NCBI GenBank assembly: GCA_027451345.1
Contig: DAIDJO010000121.1
Coordinates: 1-36,059 of the forward strand
DNA: 36,059 nt
Reading direction: 5' to 3'
Origin: Solirubrobacterales bacterium
Lineage (GTDB): Bacteria > Actinomycetota > Thermoleophilia > Solirubrobacterales > Solirubrobacteraceae
Shown one piece after another: positions 1-6,508 of the stretch. Numbering within the stretch: position 1 is the stretch's first letter; every line of letters begins with the position of its first letter. The notes beneath the pieces were generated by a model. The model was not told the origin of the DNA. It worked only from the letters and a program-made list of their open reading frames with translations, and searched no databases. The translations under genes and the position numbers were made by a program.

Positions 1-361
1 CGCCGTCGTCGAGCTCCACGACATACAGCGGGAAGCCGGTGGCGCCGGCGTAGCGCATGATCCCCTGGACGAGGTCGCGCAGACCCCGCGGGCCGTGGAT
101 GTGCAGGGGGCGGGCGCGGTCGCGCAGGTCGAAGGTCTTCAGCATCCCGGGCAGGCCGAGCCAGTGATCGGCGTGCAGGTGCGTGATCAGGATCTCGTCG
201 ACGTCGGTCAGGCCGATCGAGCGCAGCAGCTGGCGCTGAGTGCCCTCGCCGCAGTCGACGAGGATCCGCTCGCCGCCGCGGCGAACGAGCAGACCCGGCA
301 GGCCGCGCCGCTGGCTCGGCAACGAGCCGCCGGTGCCGGCGAAGAAGACGGACAGTTCCAT
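1..361 (-). CDS. rnz: Ribonuclease Z, N-terminal part (cut by window edge)
   Basis: Metallo-beta-lactamase-fold endonuclease that trims the 3' trailer of tRNA precursors. The 120 visible codons begin MELSVFFAGTGGSLPS and contain the zinc-binding motif HLHADH followed by WLGLPG, both typical of the RNase Z/ElaC family. The next segment (GLRDLVQGIMRYAG) also matches this family. The C-terminal two thirds, including the remaining metal ligands, lie outside the window. The ATG at 361 is the only sensible start: no ribosome binding site is seen, but the hexamer CAGACT lies 9 nt upstream on the coding strand, so the mRNA may be leaderless. The gene is divergent from the small membrane protein at 430. 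A related arylsulfatase-type MBL protein is possible but less likely. Confidence 0.9.
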   Translation of the reverse strand, partial: MELSVFFAGTGGSLPSQRRGLPGLLVRRGGERILVDCGEGTQRQLLRSIGLTDVDEILITHLHADHWLGLPGMLKTFDLRDRARPLHIHGPRGLRDLVQGIMRYAGATGFPLYVVELDDG

Positions 362-416
362 GACGCCGTCAGTCTGCCAGGGGTCGGTGGGAACGGGGGC
401 CCGCCCCGGAGCCGGA

Positions 417-422
417 TACCCT
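417..422 (+). promoter_or_regulatory. Leaderless -10 element (TACCCT)
   Basis: TACCCT ends 7 nt before the GTG at 430. This fits a -10 hexamer whose transcript starts at the start codon, and no Shine-Dalgarno sequence is present. It supports GTG 430 over the in-frame GTG nine bases downstream. Confidence 0.45.
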
Positions 423-429
423 CAGGGAC

Positions 430-987
430 GTGTCGGCGGTGAATGACTCGGGCGGGGGACGCACCCCGCGCCGCGGCGGGTTCCGGTTCCGCTCCCTGCC
501 GCTGTGGGCGCAGTGGGTGCTGCCGTTCTCGGTGGCCGGGGCGATCGTGCTGGCCGTCGTGCTCTTCGTGCAGTACCAGACCAACCAGGTGCCCGCGATC
601 GCCGGCCCCAACAGTGCCGCCGCGGTGGCCGAGCAGAACCGGGAGGCCACGATCCTCGTGCGTCAGCAGCAGGCACCGCATCGGGCGAGGCTGCGACCCG
701 GTCAGTCGCCGGCGGCCGGTCTGCGCACGGCGGTGGTGGCCTACCTGAGCCATCAGATCACCGTCGGGAACATGGACGGCCCGGTCGAGCGCTCCTCGTG
801 CCACCCGGCCGCCGGGAGTACGGGCGTGCGCCAGGTCTTCCGCTGCAGCGTCACCGCCTCCAAGCAGATGGTGACCTACCCGTTCGACGGTGTCGTGCAG
901 CCCGCCTCGGGCCGGATCACCTACTGCCAGCGGATCACGCCACCGGTGCCGAGCGTCAATGTGCCGGTGAGCCGGCGCTGCACCTGA
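430..987 (+). CDS. Single-pass membrane protein of unknown function
   Basis: 185 residues. A basic, Gly/Arg-rich N-terminus (1-22) precedes one hydrophobic helix (about 28-48, WVLPFSVAGAIVLAVVLFV) and a soluble, probably extracytoplasmic domain. That domain has four cysteines (in SSCHP, FRCSV, TYCQR and the C-terminal RRCT) which could form two disulfides. I recognise no enzyme motif. The topology (positive-inside N-terminus, one helix, Cys-containing exterior) resembles many actinobacterial DUF membrane proteins. The GTG start is chosen because a -10-like TACCCT lies 7 nt upstream, as for other leaderless genes here. The gene is monocistronic; the gene downstream is convergent. A short direct repeat begins at its stop codon. 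Confidence 0.75.
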   Translation: MSAVNDSGGGRTPRRGGFRFRSLPLWAQWVLPFSVAGAIVLAVVLFVQYQTNQVPAIAGPNSAAAVAEQNREATILVRQQQAPHRARLRPGQSPAAGLRTAVVAYLSHQITVGNMDGPVERSSCHPAAGSTGVRQVFRCSVTASKQMVTYPFDGVVQPASGRITYCQRITPPVPSVNVPVSRRCT

Positions 988-1020
988 GGCACGGCCGGCG
1001 TCAGTGAGGCACGGCCGGCG
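985..1020. repeat. 16-bp direct repeat, 20-bp period, at a stop codon
   Basis: The 16-mer TGAGGCACGGCCGGCG occurs at 985-1000 and again at 1005-1020. The first copy begins with the stop codon of the upstream gene. It looks like a small tandem duplication in the spacer between convergent genes. Confidence 0.8.
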
Positions 1021-1050
1021 CTGGGGCTGACGGACGGGGCGCCGCGGGCT

Positions 1051-1893
1051 TCAGCCGAGCAGGGCGGCGGCGAGCGCGCGCCACTCCTCCGCCGGGACAC
1101 CGTCGCCGCCGGCGGCCTGGAGCGTCTGTACGCAGACGTGATCGGCCCCGGCCTCGAGATGCGCCCGGATCGCCAGGGCGACCTCCGCGGCGGAGCCCTG
1201 CGGCACGAGCTCGTCGACCAGCGACGGCGCCGCGTCGGTGATCGCCCGGTCGTCGTATCCGAAGCGTCGCAGGTTCGTCGTGTAGTTGGTGAGGCGCAGG
1301 TAGAACTCGGCGTACTCGCGAGCGACCTCGTGCGCCGCGGCCCGGTCGCCCCGATCGATGACGACGGCCTGCTCGGGCGCGACGAGCGCCCCCGGCCCCA
1401 GCCGCTCCCGCGCGAAGCGGGTGTGGGCGGGCGGGGTGAAGTACGGGTGCGTACCGAGCGTGCGCTCGGCGCTCAGGTCGAGCATCCGCGGACCCAGCGC
1501 GGCGAGTGCCATCCGCTCGCGCGGCACCGGATGGTCCGAGGCGGCGATGCCGTCGAGGAACGAGCGCGTCTTGGTGAGCGGCCGCTCGTACAGGGCGGTC
1601 GCCTCCGGGTGGCCGATGCCGAGACCGAGGAGCACGCGACCGGGGAAGTCCGCCTCGAGCTCGGCGAACTCGCGCGCCAGCTCCGGCGGGTCGTAGGCCC
1701 AGAGGTTGACGATGCCGGACGCGATCACGATCCGCTCGCTCGCCTCGAGCATCGGCCGCAGGCGCGCCAACCGGGGTGAGCCCCCGAGCCAGAGCGCGCC
1801 GAAGCCGAGCTCCTCGGCCAGTCGCGCCGCCTCGCCGTGATGCTCGCGGCCGAGCGATCGCCCGATCCACAGTCCGAACCTGGTGAGCTCCAT
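1051..1893 (-). CDS. LLM-class F420-dependent oxidoreductase
   Basis: 280-residue bacterial-luciferase-like TIM-barrel enzyme, predicted to use the deazaflavin F420; substrate unknown. It opens with MELTRFGLWIG and continues with EAARLAEELGFGALWLGG, ASGIVNLWAYDP and GRVLLGLGIGHPE. These are the hallmark segments of the luciferase-like (TIGR03620-type) subfamily found in mycobacteria and Thermoleophilia. The C-terminal LEAGADHVCVQTL helix-strand is also typical. ATG 1893 matches the family N-terminus and has AAGG 8 nt upstream; a GTG 18 bases upstream (1911) preceded by GAGG is a possible alternative. The gene is convergent with the membrane protein gene at 430. F420 use is inferred from the family rather than from a unique motif. 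Confidence 0.85.
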   Translation of the reverse strand: MELTRFGLWIGRSLGREHHGEAARLAEELGFGALWLGGSPRLARLRPMLEASERIVIASGIVNLWAYDPPELAREFAELEADFPGRVLLGLGIGHPEATALYERPLTKTRSFLDGIAASDHPVPRERMALAALGPRMLDLSAERTLGTHPYFTPPAHTRFARERLGPGALVAPEQAVVIDRGDRAAAHEVAREYAEFYLRLTNYTTNLRRFGYDDRAITDAAPSLVDELVPQGSAAEVALAIRAHLEAGADHVCVQTLQAAGGDGVPAEEWRALAAALLG

Positions 1894-1931
1894 GCCAACA
1901 GCCTTGCACACCGTTCCTCGCCATGCCGCGG

Positions 1932-1961
1932 TTCACGTCGGCCGCCCCGGACCGCTAAGCT
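1932..1961 (+). promoter_or_regulatory. Promoter of tRNA-Arg
   Basis: TTCACG (1932-1937) and TAAGCT (1956-1961) are separated by 18 bp, a plausible -35/-10 pair 25 bp before the mature tRNA 5' end. The same -10 hexamer TAAGCT precedes msrA. Confidence 0.5.
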
Positions 1962-1986
1962 CGCCCTTGGCATCCCCGCCACACGA

Positions 1987-2059
1987 GCGCCCGTAGCTCA
2001 GGGGATAGAGCGTTCGCCTCCGGAGCGAAAGGCCGCAGGTTCAAATCCTGCCGGGCGCG
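1987..2059 (+). tRNA. tRNA-Arg (anticodon CCG)
   Basis: A 73-nt cloverleaf read by eye. The acceptor GCGCCCG (1987-1993) pairs with CGGGCGC (2052-2058), with discriminator G2059. The D arm is GCTC/GAGC. The anticodon stem TTCGC/GCGAA encloses loop CTCCGGA with anticodon CCG at 2020-2022. The T arm GCAGG/CCTGC holds TTCAAAT. CCA is not encoded. The gene decodes the Arg codon CGG, common in this GC-rich genome. Confidence 0.97.
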
Positions 2060-2064
2060 TCGAT

Positions 2065-2108
2065 CGCCGTCGATGGCCATATCCCTCGCCGTCGATGGCT
2101 CATCGACG
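2065..2108 (+). terminator. Direct repeat and hairpin after tRNA-Arg (possible terminator)
   Basis: The 13-mer CGCCGTCGATGGC is present at 2065-2077 and 2087-2099 (22-bp period). The second copy also forms the 5' arm of a short hairpin, CGTCGATG (2090-2097), loop GCT, CATCGACG (2101-2108). There is no T tract, so termination is only inferred from its place right after the tRNA. Confidence 0.4.
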
Positions 2109-2160
2109 ACGGGGACGGGGCGAGCCTCAAGCGCGACGCACCCTGCGCCGATGCAGTCGG

Positions 2161-3504
2161 GTGCCCGAGATCGCGCTCTCCGACGTCATCGGCTCGCTCT
2201 CCTACGCGCTCGACATCGTCGAGGGTCAGCCGCCCGGGCACGCGGTCCGTTCCTGCCTGATCGGCATGCGCCTGGCGGCGGAGCTCGAGCTCGACCCGCA
2301 GGCCCGCTCCGACCTCTTCTACGCGCTGCTGCTGAAGGACGCCGGGTGCTCGGCGAACTCGAGCCGGATGGCGGCCGTGTTCGCCTCCGATGACATCGCC
2401 GCGAAGGCCTCCTCGAAACTGATCGACTGGACCAACGGCCGCGCCTCGGCCGTCTGGGCCATCCGCACCGCCGCGTCCGAGGACTCGGTTCGTCGCCGGG
2501 TCCAGACGCTTCGGGCGATGCGCGGCGAGGGCGAGCTCACCCGCCAGTTCATGGAGGCGCGGTGCGACCGGGGGGCGGAGATCGCGCGCATGCTCTTCCT
2601 CTCCGAGACCACGGCGCTCGCCATCCGCAGCCTCGACGAGCACTGGGACGGTCGCGGGATGCCCGACGGGCTCGCGGGCGAGGAGATCCCGCTGGCCGCG
2701 CGCATCCTCTGCCTGGCCCAGACGGTCGAGATCTTCCACCGCGAGCGCGGCCTCCGGGCCGCGCGGGAGGTCGCGGTGCAACGCCGCGGCACCTGGTTCG
2801 ATCCCGCGCTCGTCGACCGCCTCCTCGCGTTCTGTGACGACGACGGCTTCTGGTCCTCGCTCGAGCGGCCCGACGTCTCCGCGTGGGAGCCCGGTGAGCT
2901 GCCGCTCTCCGCCGACGACGCCCGGCTCGACCGGATCGCCGAGGCCTTCGCGCGCGTGATCGACGCGAAGTCGCCGTTCACCGCCCGGCATTCCGAGCGT
3001 GTGGCGGAGATCGCGGTCGGCACCGCGGCGGTGCTCGGGTTCGATGGGGCGGCCCGGCGGACGCTCCGGCGCGCCGGTCTGCTGCATGACATCGGCAAGC
3101 TCGCCATCTCCAACCGGATCCTCGACAAGCCGGGGTCGCTCACGGAGGAGGAGTTCCGGGCGATCCGCACCCACCCCACGTTCACCCTGCGGATCCTCGA
3201 GCGCGCGCCCTGCTTCGCCGAGTTCGCCGAGCTCGCCGCCAACCATCACGAGAAGCTCGATGGCAGCGGGTACCCGCGGGGCCTGAGCGCGAAGGACCTC
3301 GACCTGCCGATGCGGATCCTCGCCGTCGCCGACATCTACGAGGCGCTCACCGCCCGGCGGCCGTACCGGGAGCCGCTGTCGCCCGCCGCGGCCCTCGCGA
3401 TCATCGACCGGGACATCCCGGGCAAGCTCGACGGTGACGTCCGGCACGCGCTGGGGCAGCACGTGCACTCCGCGGAGGCGGACTGGCAACCGCGTGCCGC
3501 GTGA
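2161..3504 (+). CDS. HD-GYP domain phosphohydrolase with degenerate N-terminal HD-like domain
   Basis: 447 residues. The C-terminal half is a complete HD-GYP domain: the HDIGK motif with H309 and D310, HHEKLDGSGYPRGL with GYP at 370-372, then RILAVADIYEALTARRPYR. This family hydrolyses cyclic-di-GMP or related cyclic dinucleotides. The N-terminal half (1-150) looks like a second, decayed HD fold: EGQPPGHAVRSCLIGMRLA is followed by LLKDAGC where LLHDIGC would be expected, so the metal-binding His is Lys59. No membrane segment or receiver domain is present, so it is probably cytosolic. GTG 2161 fits the family N-terminus (VPEIALSDVI); an in-frame ATG at 2095 would add 22 Arg-rich residues. It follows tRNA-Arg on the same strand. 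The exact substrate is unknown. Confidence 0.85.
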   Translation: MPEIALSDVIGSLSYALDIVEGQPPGHAVRSCLIGMRLAAELELDPQARSDLFYALLLKDAGCSANSSRMAAVFASDDIAAKASSKLIDWTNGRASAVWAIRTAASEDSVRRRVQTLRAMRGEGELTRQFMEARCDRGAEIARMLFLSETTALAIRSLDEHWDGRGMPDGLAGEEIPLAARILCLAQTVEIFHRERGLRAAREVAVQRRGTWFDPALVDRLLAFCDDDGFWSSLERPDVSAWEPGELPLSADDARLDRIAEAFARVIDAKSPFTARHSERVAEIAVGTAAVLGFDGAARRTLRRAGLLHDIGKLAISNRILDKPGSLTEEEFRAIRTHPTFTLRILERAPCFAEFAELAANHHEKLDGSGYPRGLSAKDLDLPMRILAVADIYEALTARRPYREPLSPAAALAIIDRDIPGKLDGDVRHALGQHVHSAEADWQPRAA

Positions 3505-3603
3505 GCCCGCCGGTGCGGGGAGCTTGAGCAATTCGACCGATCGAGCGAAACTCCCGGCGCCCGTCGGTGTCTATCCGGTTGACGTCGCCGACGTTCTCAC
3601 CCG

Positions 3604-4392
3604 ATGAAGCGAGCCTGCCTCACTCTGTCCCTTCTCGCCGCGCTGGCGGGTCCGGCCGACGCCCTCGCGGCGCCGCGGATGGGCATCCCGCTCACCCCGG
3701 TCCGCTCGACGCGCGCGACGAGCAGCGCCGTCTCGGCGAAGCTCACCCCGAACGAGCAATCCAATCGCCGGATGCTCTTCGCCTACGCGAACTATCTGAA
3801 CTCCCTGCTCGTCCAGGTGCCGACCGGCGAGGCCAACGATGCGGCCTTCGTGGCGCTCATCTCCTCCCAGTGCAAGGCGGCCCTGACTCCGCTCACCCAG
3901 CCCCCGAACGACGTCAGCACCACCGCCCAGCACACGCTGCAGGCCCTCGGTCGTGAGATGGGGGACGATCTGTCGATCAGCTTCGATTCCGCGGCCTCCT
4001 CCGCGTTCGCGCGCTTTGCTCAGGTGCTCGGGGCCCTGCGCTGGACGAAGGCGAGCGGAGCGGCGGGGGTCATCCGCCGTTACGTGAACGCCGAGACGGC
4101 GGTCCTCGCGTTCACGCCGAGCAACCTCTGCCTCAACGCCTCCGACGCCGAGCTCAGGCCCGATGTCGTGCCGGACGCCACCCACACCTTCCTTCGCGCC
4201 TACGCCGCCGCCTCACGGGAGGCGAATCAGGCGTTGGTGAGTCTTCGGGACCTGATGCAGTCCCTGGAGGTCCCCCAGGAGAGGGCGCTGATCGCCCGGA
4301 TCTCGTCCCTGGCCGCGCAGCTCTCCGCTCAGATGAAGGCCGGGCTCCTCCAGAGCGCCACGAGCCTGACGAGCGTGCTCGAGTCCAACTGA
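3604..4392 (+). CDS. Secreted protein of unknown function
   Basis: 262 residues. A classical signal peptide (MKR, then a Leu/Ala core, likely cleaved after ADALA near residue 22) is followed by an all-helical, Ala/Ser-rich protein with no recognisable domain. Two cysteines (SSQCKAAL and SNLCLNAS) could form a disulfide. The rest has repeated amphipathic helices, for example NRRMLFAYANYLNSLL and ALIARISSLAAQLSAQM. No enzyme motif or lipobox is seen. ATG 3604 is the natural start because it begins the signal peptide, although no ribosome binding site precedes it. It lies 99 bp after the HD-GYP gene and 69 bp before msrA, so it may be its own transcription unit. Confidence 0.75.
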   Translation: MKRACLTLSLLAALAGPADALAAPRMGIPLTPVRSTRATSSAVSAKLTPNEQSNRRMLFAYANYLNSLLVQVPTGEANDAAFVALISSQCKAALTPLTQPPNDVSTTAQHTLQALGREMGDDLSISFDSAASSAFARFAQVLGALRWTKASGAAGVIRRYVNAETAVLAFTPSNLCLNASDAELRPDVVPDATHTFLRAYAAASREANQALVSLRDLMQSLEVPQERALIARISSLAAQLSAQMKAGLLQSATSLTSVLESN

Positions 4393-4421
4393 GTGGCCCC
4401 GGGCCGACTGCGTGGCCCCGG
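4393..4421. repeat. 10-bp direct repeat after a stop codon
   Basis: GTGGCCCCGG occurs at 4393-4402, immediately after the TGA of the secreted protein gene, and again at 4412-4421 (19-bp period). It is short and could be chance, but resembles the duplications after other gene ends in this window. Confidence 0.5.
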
Positions 4422-4448
4422 CCTGACCGGGCGGCGCCGGGGCGGGAC

Positions 4449-4454
4449 TAAGCT
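4449..4454 (+). promoter_or_regulatory. Leaderless -10 element of msrA (TAAGCT)
   Basis: TAAGCT ends 7 nt before ATG 4462 with no ribosome binding site in between, the spacing expected for a leaderless actinobacterial mRNA. Confidence 0.55.
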
Positions 4455-4461
4455 TGTCCCC

Positions 4462-5151
4462 ATGTTCGAACTCTTTCGTGAAAAGACGCGGATGATCGAT
4501 CCGCAGCGGGCTCTGCCGGGCCGCGCGCAGGAACTGCCGGTGGCCGCCGCGCACACGGTGCTCGGCGCACCGCTGAAGCCGCCGTTCCCCGATGGCCTGC
4601 AGACGGCCGTGGTGGCCCTCGGCTGCTTCTGGGGCGCGGAGCGCGCCTTCTGGACGCTCCCGGGCGTCTACACGACCGCCGTCGGCTACGCGGGCGGCTA
4701 CACGCCCAACCCGACGTACGAGGAGGTCTGCAGCGGCAGCACGGGACATGCCGAGGCGGTGCTCGTCGTCTTCGACCCCGCGCGGATCTCCTACGAGGAG
4801 GTGCTGGCGCACTTCTGGGAGAGCCATGACCCGACCCAGGGGATGCGGCAGGGCAATGACGTGGGCACCCAGTACCGCTCCGCCATCTACTGCGCTGACG
4901 ACGAGCAGCGGCGGATCGCGGAGGCGTCCCGGGCCGCCTACGCCGAACGGCTTCGCGCGGCGGGGTACGGCGAGGTCACCACCGAGATCGCACCGGCCGG
5001 ACCGTTCTACTACGCCGAGGATTACCACCAGCAGTACCTCGACAAGAACCCGGGCGGGTATTGCGGCCTCGGCGGAACCGGTGTCAGCTGCCCGATCGGA
5101 CTGCCCCTCGAGGCCGACGTCTCCCCCGTCTCCACCGGGCCACTGAGCTGA
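4462..5151 (+). CDS. msrA: Peptide-methionine (S)-S-oxide reductase MsrA
   Basis: 229 residues. Cytosolic enzyme that repairs oxidised methionine by reducing methionine-S-sulfoxide. The catalytic motif GCFWGAE has the nucleophilic Cys at residue 55. Other family blocks are present: [61 protein letters not shown] and [17 protein letters not shown], the last with candidate resolving cysteines. The protein has an N-terminal extension of about 45 residues before the catalytic domain, as in E. coli-type long MsrA. ATG 4462 is set by the leaderless -10 at 4449. The HAD gene follows 23 bp later on the same strand and is probably co-transcribed. Confidence 0.96.
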   Translation: MFELFREKTRMIDPQRALPGRAQELPVAAAHTVLGAPLKPPFPDGLQTAVVALGCFWGAERAFWTLPGVYTTAVGYAGGYTPNPTYEEVCSGSTGHAEAVLVVFDPARISYEEVLAHFWESHDPTQGMRQGNDVGTQYRSAIYCADDEQRRIAEASRAAYAERLRAAGYGEVTTEIAPAGPFYYAEDYHQQYLDKNPGGYCGLGGTGVSCPIGLPLEADVSPVSTGPLS

Positions 5152-5174
5152 CCGCGCGCCACGGCGGGGCGACC

Positions 5175-5801
5175 ATGCCCGACGCAACCGATGCGGTCCG
5201 CATCGTGCTGTTCGACATCGGCGGGGTCCTCGCCCGTTTCCGCGGGCTCGAGGTCCTCCGCGAGCTGACCGGAGCGGGGTCGGAGCACGAGGTCGCCGCG
5301 CGCTGGCTGATGAGCCCGTGGGTGCGGCGGTTCGAATCGGGCGGCTGCACCGACGAGGAGTTCGCCCTCGGGGTCGTCCAGGAGTGGCAGCTGCCCTACA
5401 GCGCGACCGAGTTCCTGGACCGTTTCCCCGACTGGCTCGACGAGCCCTTCGAGGGGGCGGAGCGCATGGTGCGGGAGACGGCGGAGCGCATCCCGGTGGG
5501 GTGCCTGAGCAACACCAACGCCCTGCAGTGGCGGACCAAGATCTCCCATTGGACGCTCGCCGAGCGCTTCACCCACCGCTTCCTGTCCTTCGAGCTCGGT
5601 GCCGTGAAGCCCGACCGCCTGATCTACGAGCGCGTGATCGAGCGTCTGCCCGCTGCGCCCGACCTGGTGCTCTTCCTCGACGACAACCCGCTGAACGTCG
5701 AGGGCGCACGCGCCGCCGGCCTGCGGGCGGAGCAGGCCGAGGGGGTGGCGCAGGCCCGCGCCGCGTTGGCCCGCCACGGGGTGCGGCTCGACGATTCCTA
5801 G
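5175..5801 (+). CDS. HAD-family (YihX-like) hydrolase
   Basis: 208-residue haloacid-dehalogenase-like protein, subfamily IA variant 3. It contains motif I (VLFDIGGVL, nucleophile Asp near residue 14), motif II (GCLSNTN), motif III Lys (LGAVKPDRLIYE) and motif IV (LFLDDNPLNVEGA). The second motif-I Asp, the usual acid/base, is Gly here (DIGG), as in YihX-type and epoxide-hydrolase N-domain relatives. It is therefore probably a sugar-phosphate phosphatase with modified chemistry, or a non-phosphatase HAD. Start ATG 5175 has GCGGGGCG upstream, a weak ribosome binding site. It lies 23 bp after msrA, likely in one transcript. Its stop codon shares the palindrome CTAG (5798-5801) with the convergent DoxX gene. 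Confidence 0.85.
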   Translation: MPDATDAVRIVLFDIGGVLARFRGLEVLRELTGAGSEHEVAARWLMSPWVRRFESGGCTDEEFALGVVQEWQLPYSATEFLDRFPDWLDEPFEGAERMVRETAERIPVGCLSNTNALQWRTKISHWTLAERFTHRFLSFELGAVKPDRLIYERVIERLPAAPDLVLFLDDNPLNVEGARAAGLRAEQAEGVAQARAALARHGVRLDDS

Positions 5802-6214
5802 AGGCCCGGGGCCGCCTCGCCCCCAGGCGCTCCCGGCGGGCGGCCGGCGGCAAGCACCCAGGCGAGGAACAGTCCCTGCAGCGGCAGGCGCCAACGGAGC
5901 GCGCGCGCCCCGCCGGGCACCCGCGGGAAGTCCTCGGGATGGCGCGCCATGTGGACGTTGGCCGGAAAGACCGCGAGCAGCGTCGCGACCAGCCACCAGC
6001 GCGCGCGGCTCCGCGTGCCGGGGAGCATCAGCCCGATCCCGCCACCCACCTCCGCCACGCCGCTGAGGAAGACGAGCGCGCCGGGGGCGGGCAGGTACGG
6101 CGGCACGATCCGCCGGTAGAACCCCGGCTTGAGGAAGTGCAGGACCCCGGCCACCACGAAGGTCGGGCCGCAGAGCCGCCGCAGCAGGCCGGCTCCCCAC
6201 CCCCCTCTCGTCAC
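5798..6214 (-). CDS. DoxX-family membrane protein
   Basis: 138 residues with about four hydrophobic helices and the DoxX signature pattern: FVVAGVLHFLKPGFYRRIVPPYLP, then FLSGVAEVGGGIGLMLPG, ANVHMARHPED and a last helix LFLAWVLAAG. DoxX proteins sit in the membrane and have been tied to thiosulfate:quinone oxidoreductases and, in mycobacteria, to a thiol-oxidative-stress complex with a sulfurtransferase. The start GTG overlaps the stop of the sulfur carrier gene (GTGA at 6214-6211), so translation is probably coupled. It is the third gene of the SAM-riboswitch operon, which fits a sulfur or redox role, though its reaction is unknown. Confidence 0.8.
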   Translation of the reverse strand: MTRGGWGAGLLRRLCGPTFVVAGVLHFLKPGFYRRIVPPYLPAPGALVFLSGVAEVGGGIGLMLPGTRSRARWWLVATLLAVFPANVHMARHPEDFPRVPGGARALRWRLPLQGLFLAWVLAAGRPPGAPGGEAAPGL

Positions 6215-6486
6215 TGCCCGCCGGCGACGGCGGGCAGGATCGTCACCTCCGCCCCATCGGCGACCGCCGTCGCGAGCCCGTCGAGGAAGCGGATGTCCTC
6301 CCCGCCGACGTACACGTTGACGAAGCGTCGCAGGCCGTCGTCGTCCGCGATCCGCGCCTTCAGATCCCCGAACCGCTCGTACAGCGCGTCGAGCACCTCG
6401 GCGACGGTCGTGCCGTCGACGACCGCGACCGCCTCACCGTCGGTGGCCGCGCGCAGCTGGGTCGGGATCTTCACGTTCACTGGCAT
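6211..6486 (-). CDS. MoaD/ThiS-family sulfur carrier, CysO-like, with Gly-Gly-Gln end
   Basis: 91-residue ubiquitin-fold sulfur carrier. The C-terminal half (RFVNVYVGGEDIRFLDGLAT, then VTILPAVAGG) is nearly the consensus of mycobacterial CysO, which carries sulfur as a C-terminal thiocarboxylate for cysteine synthesis. Unlike CysO, the reading frame continues one codon past the diglycine, ending GGQ. The carboxylate to be activated would therefore be buried unless the Gln is removed, as JAMM-type proteases do for some carriers. ATG 6486 is chosen from the family N-terminus (MPVNVKIPT); AGGAGA lies 13 nt upstream, a long spacing. It is the second gene of the riboswitch operon, 22 bp after thrC, and its TGA overlaps the doxX GTG. 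No E1-like activase or JAMM protease is in the window. Confidence 0.9.
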   Translation of the reverse strand: MPVNVKIPTQLRAATDGEAVAVVDGTTVAEVLDALYERFGDLKARIADDDGLRRFVNVYVGGEDIRFLDGLATAVADGAEVTILPAVAGGQ

Positions 6487-6508
6487 CTGAGACTCGTTTC
6501 TCCTGGGG

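Noticed and set aside
2041-3531. Long open frame on the minus strand opposite the HD-GYP gene
   Set aside because: Arg/Gly/Asp-rich translation with no recognisable motif, fully antisense to a well-supported gene; typical shadow in very GC-rich DNA.
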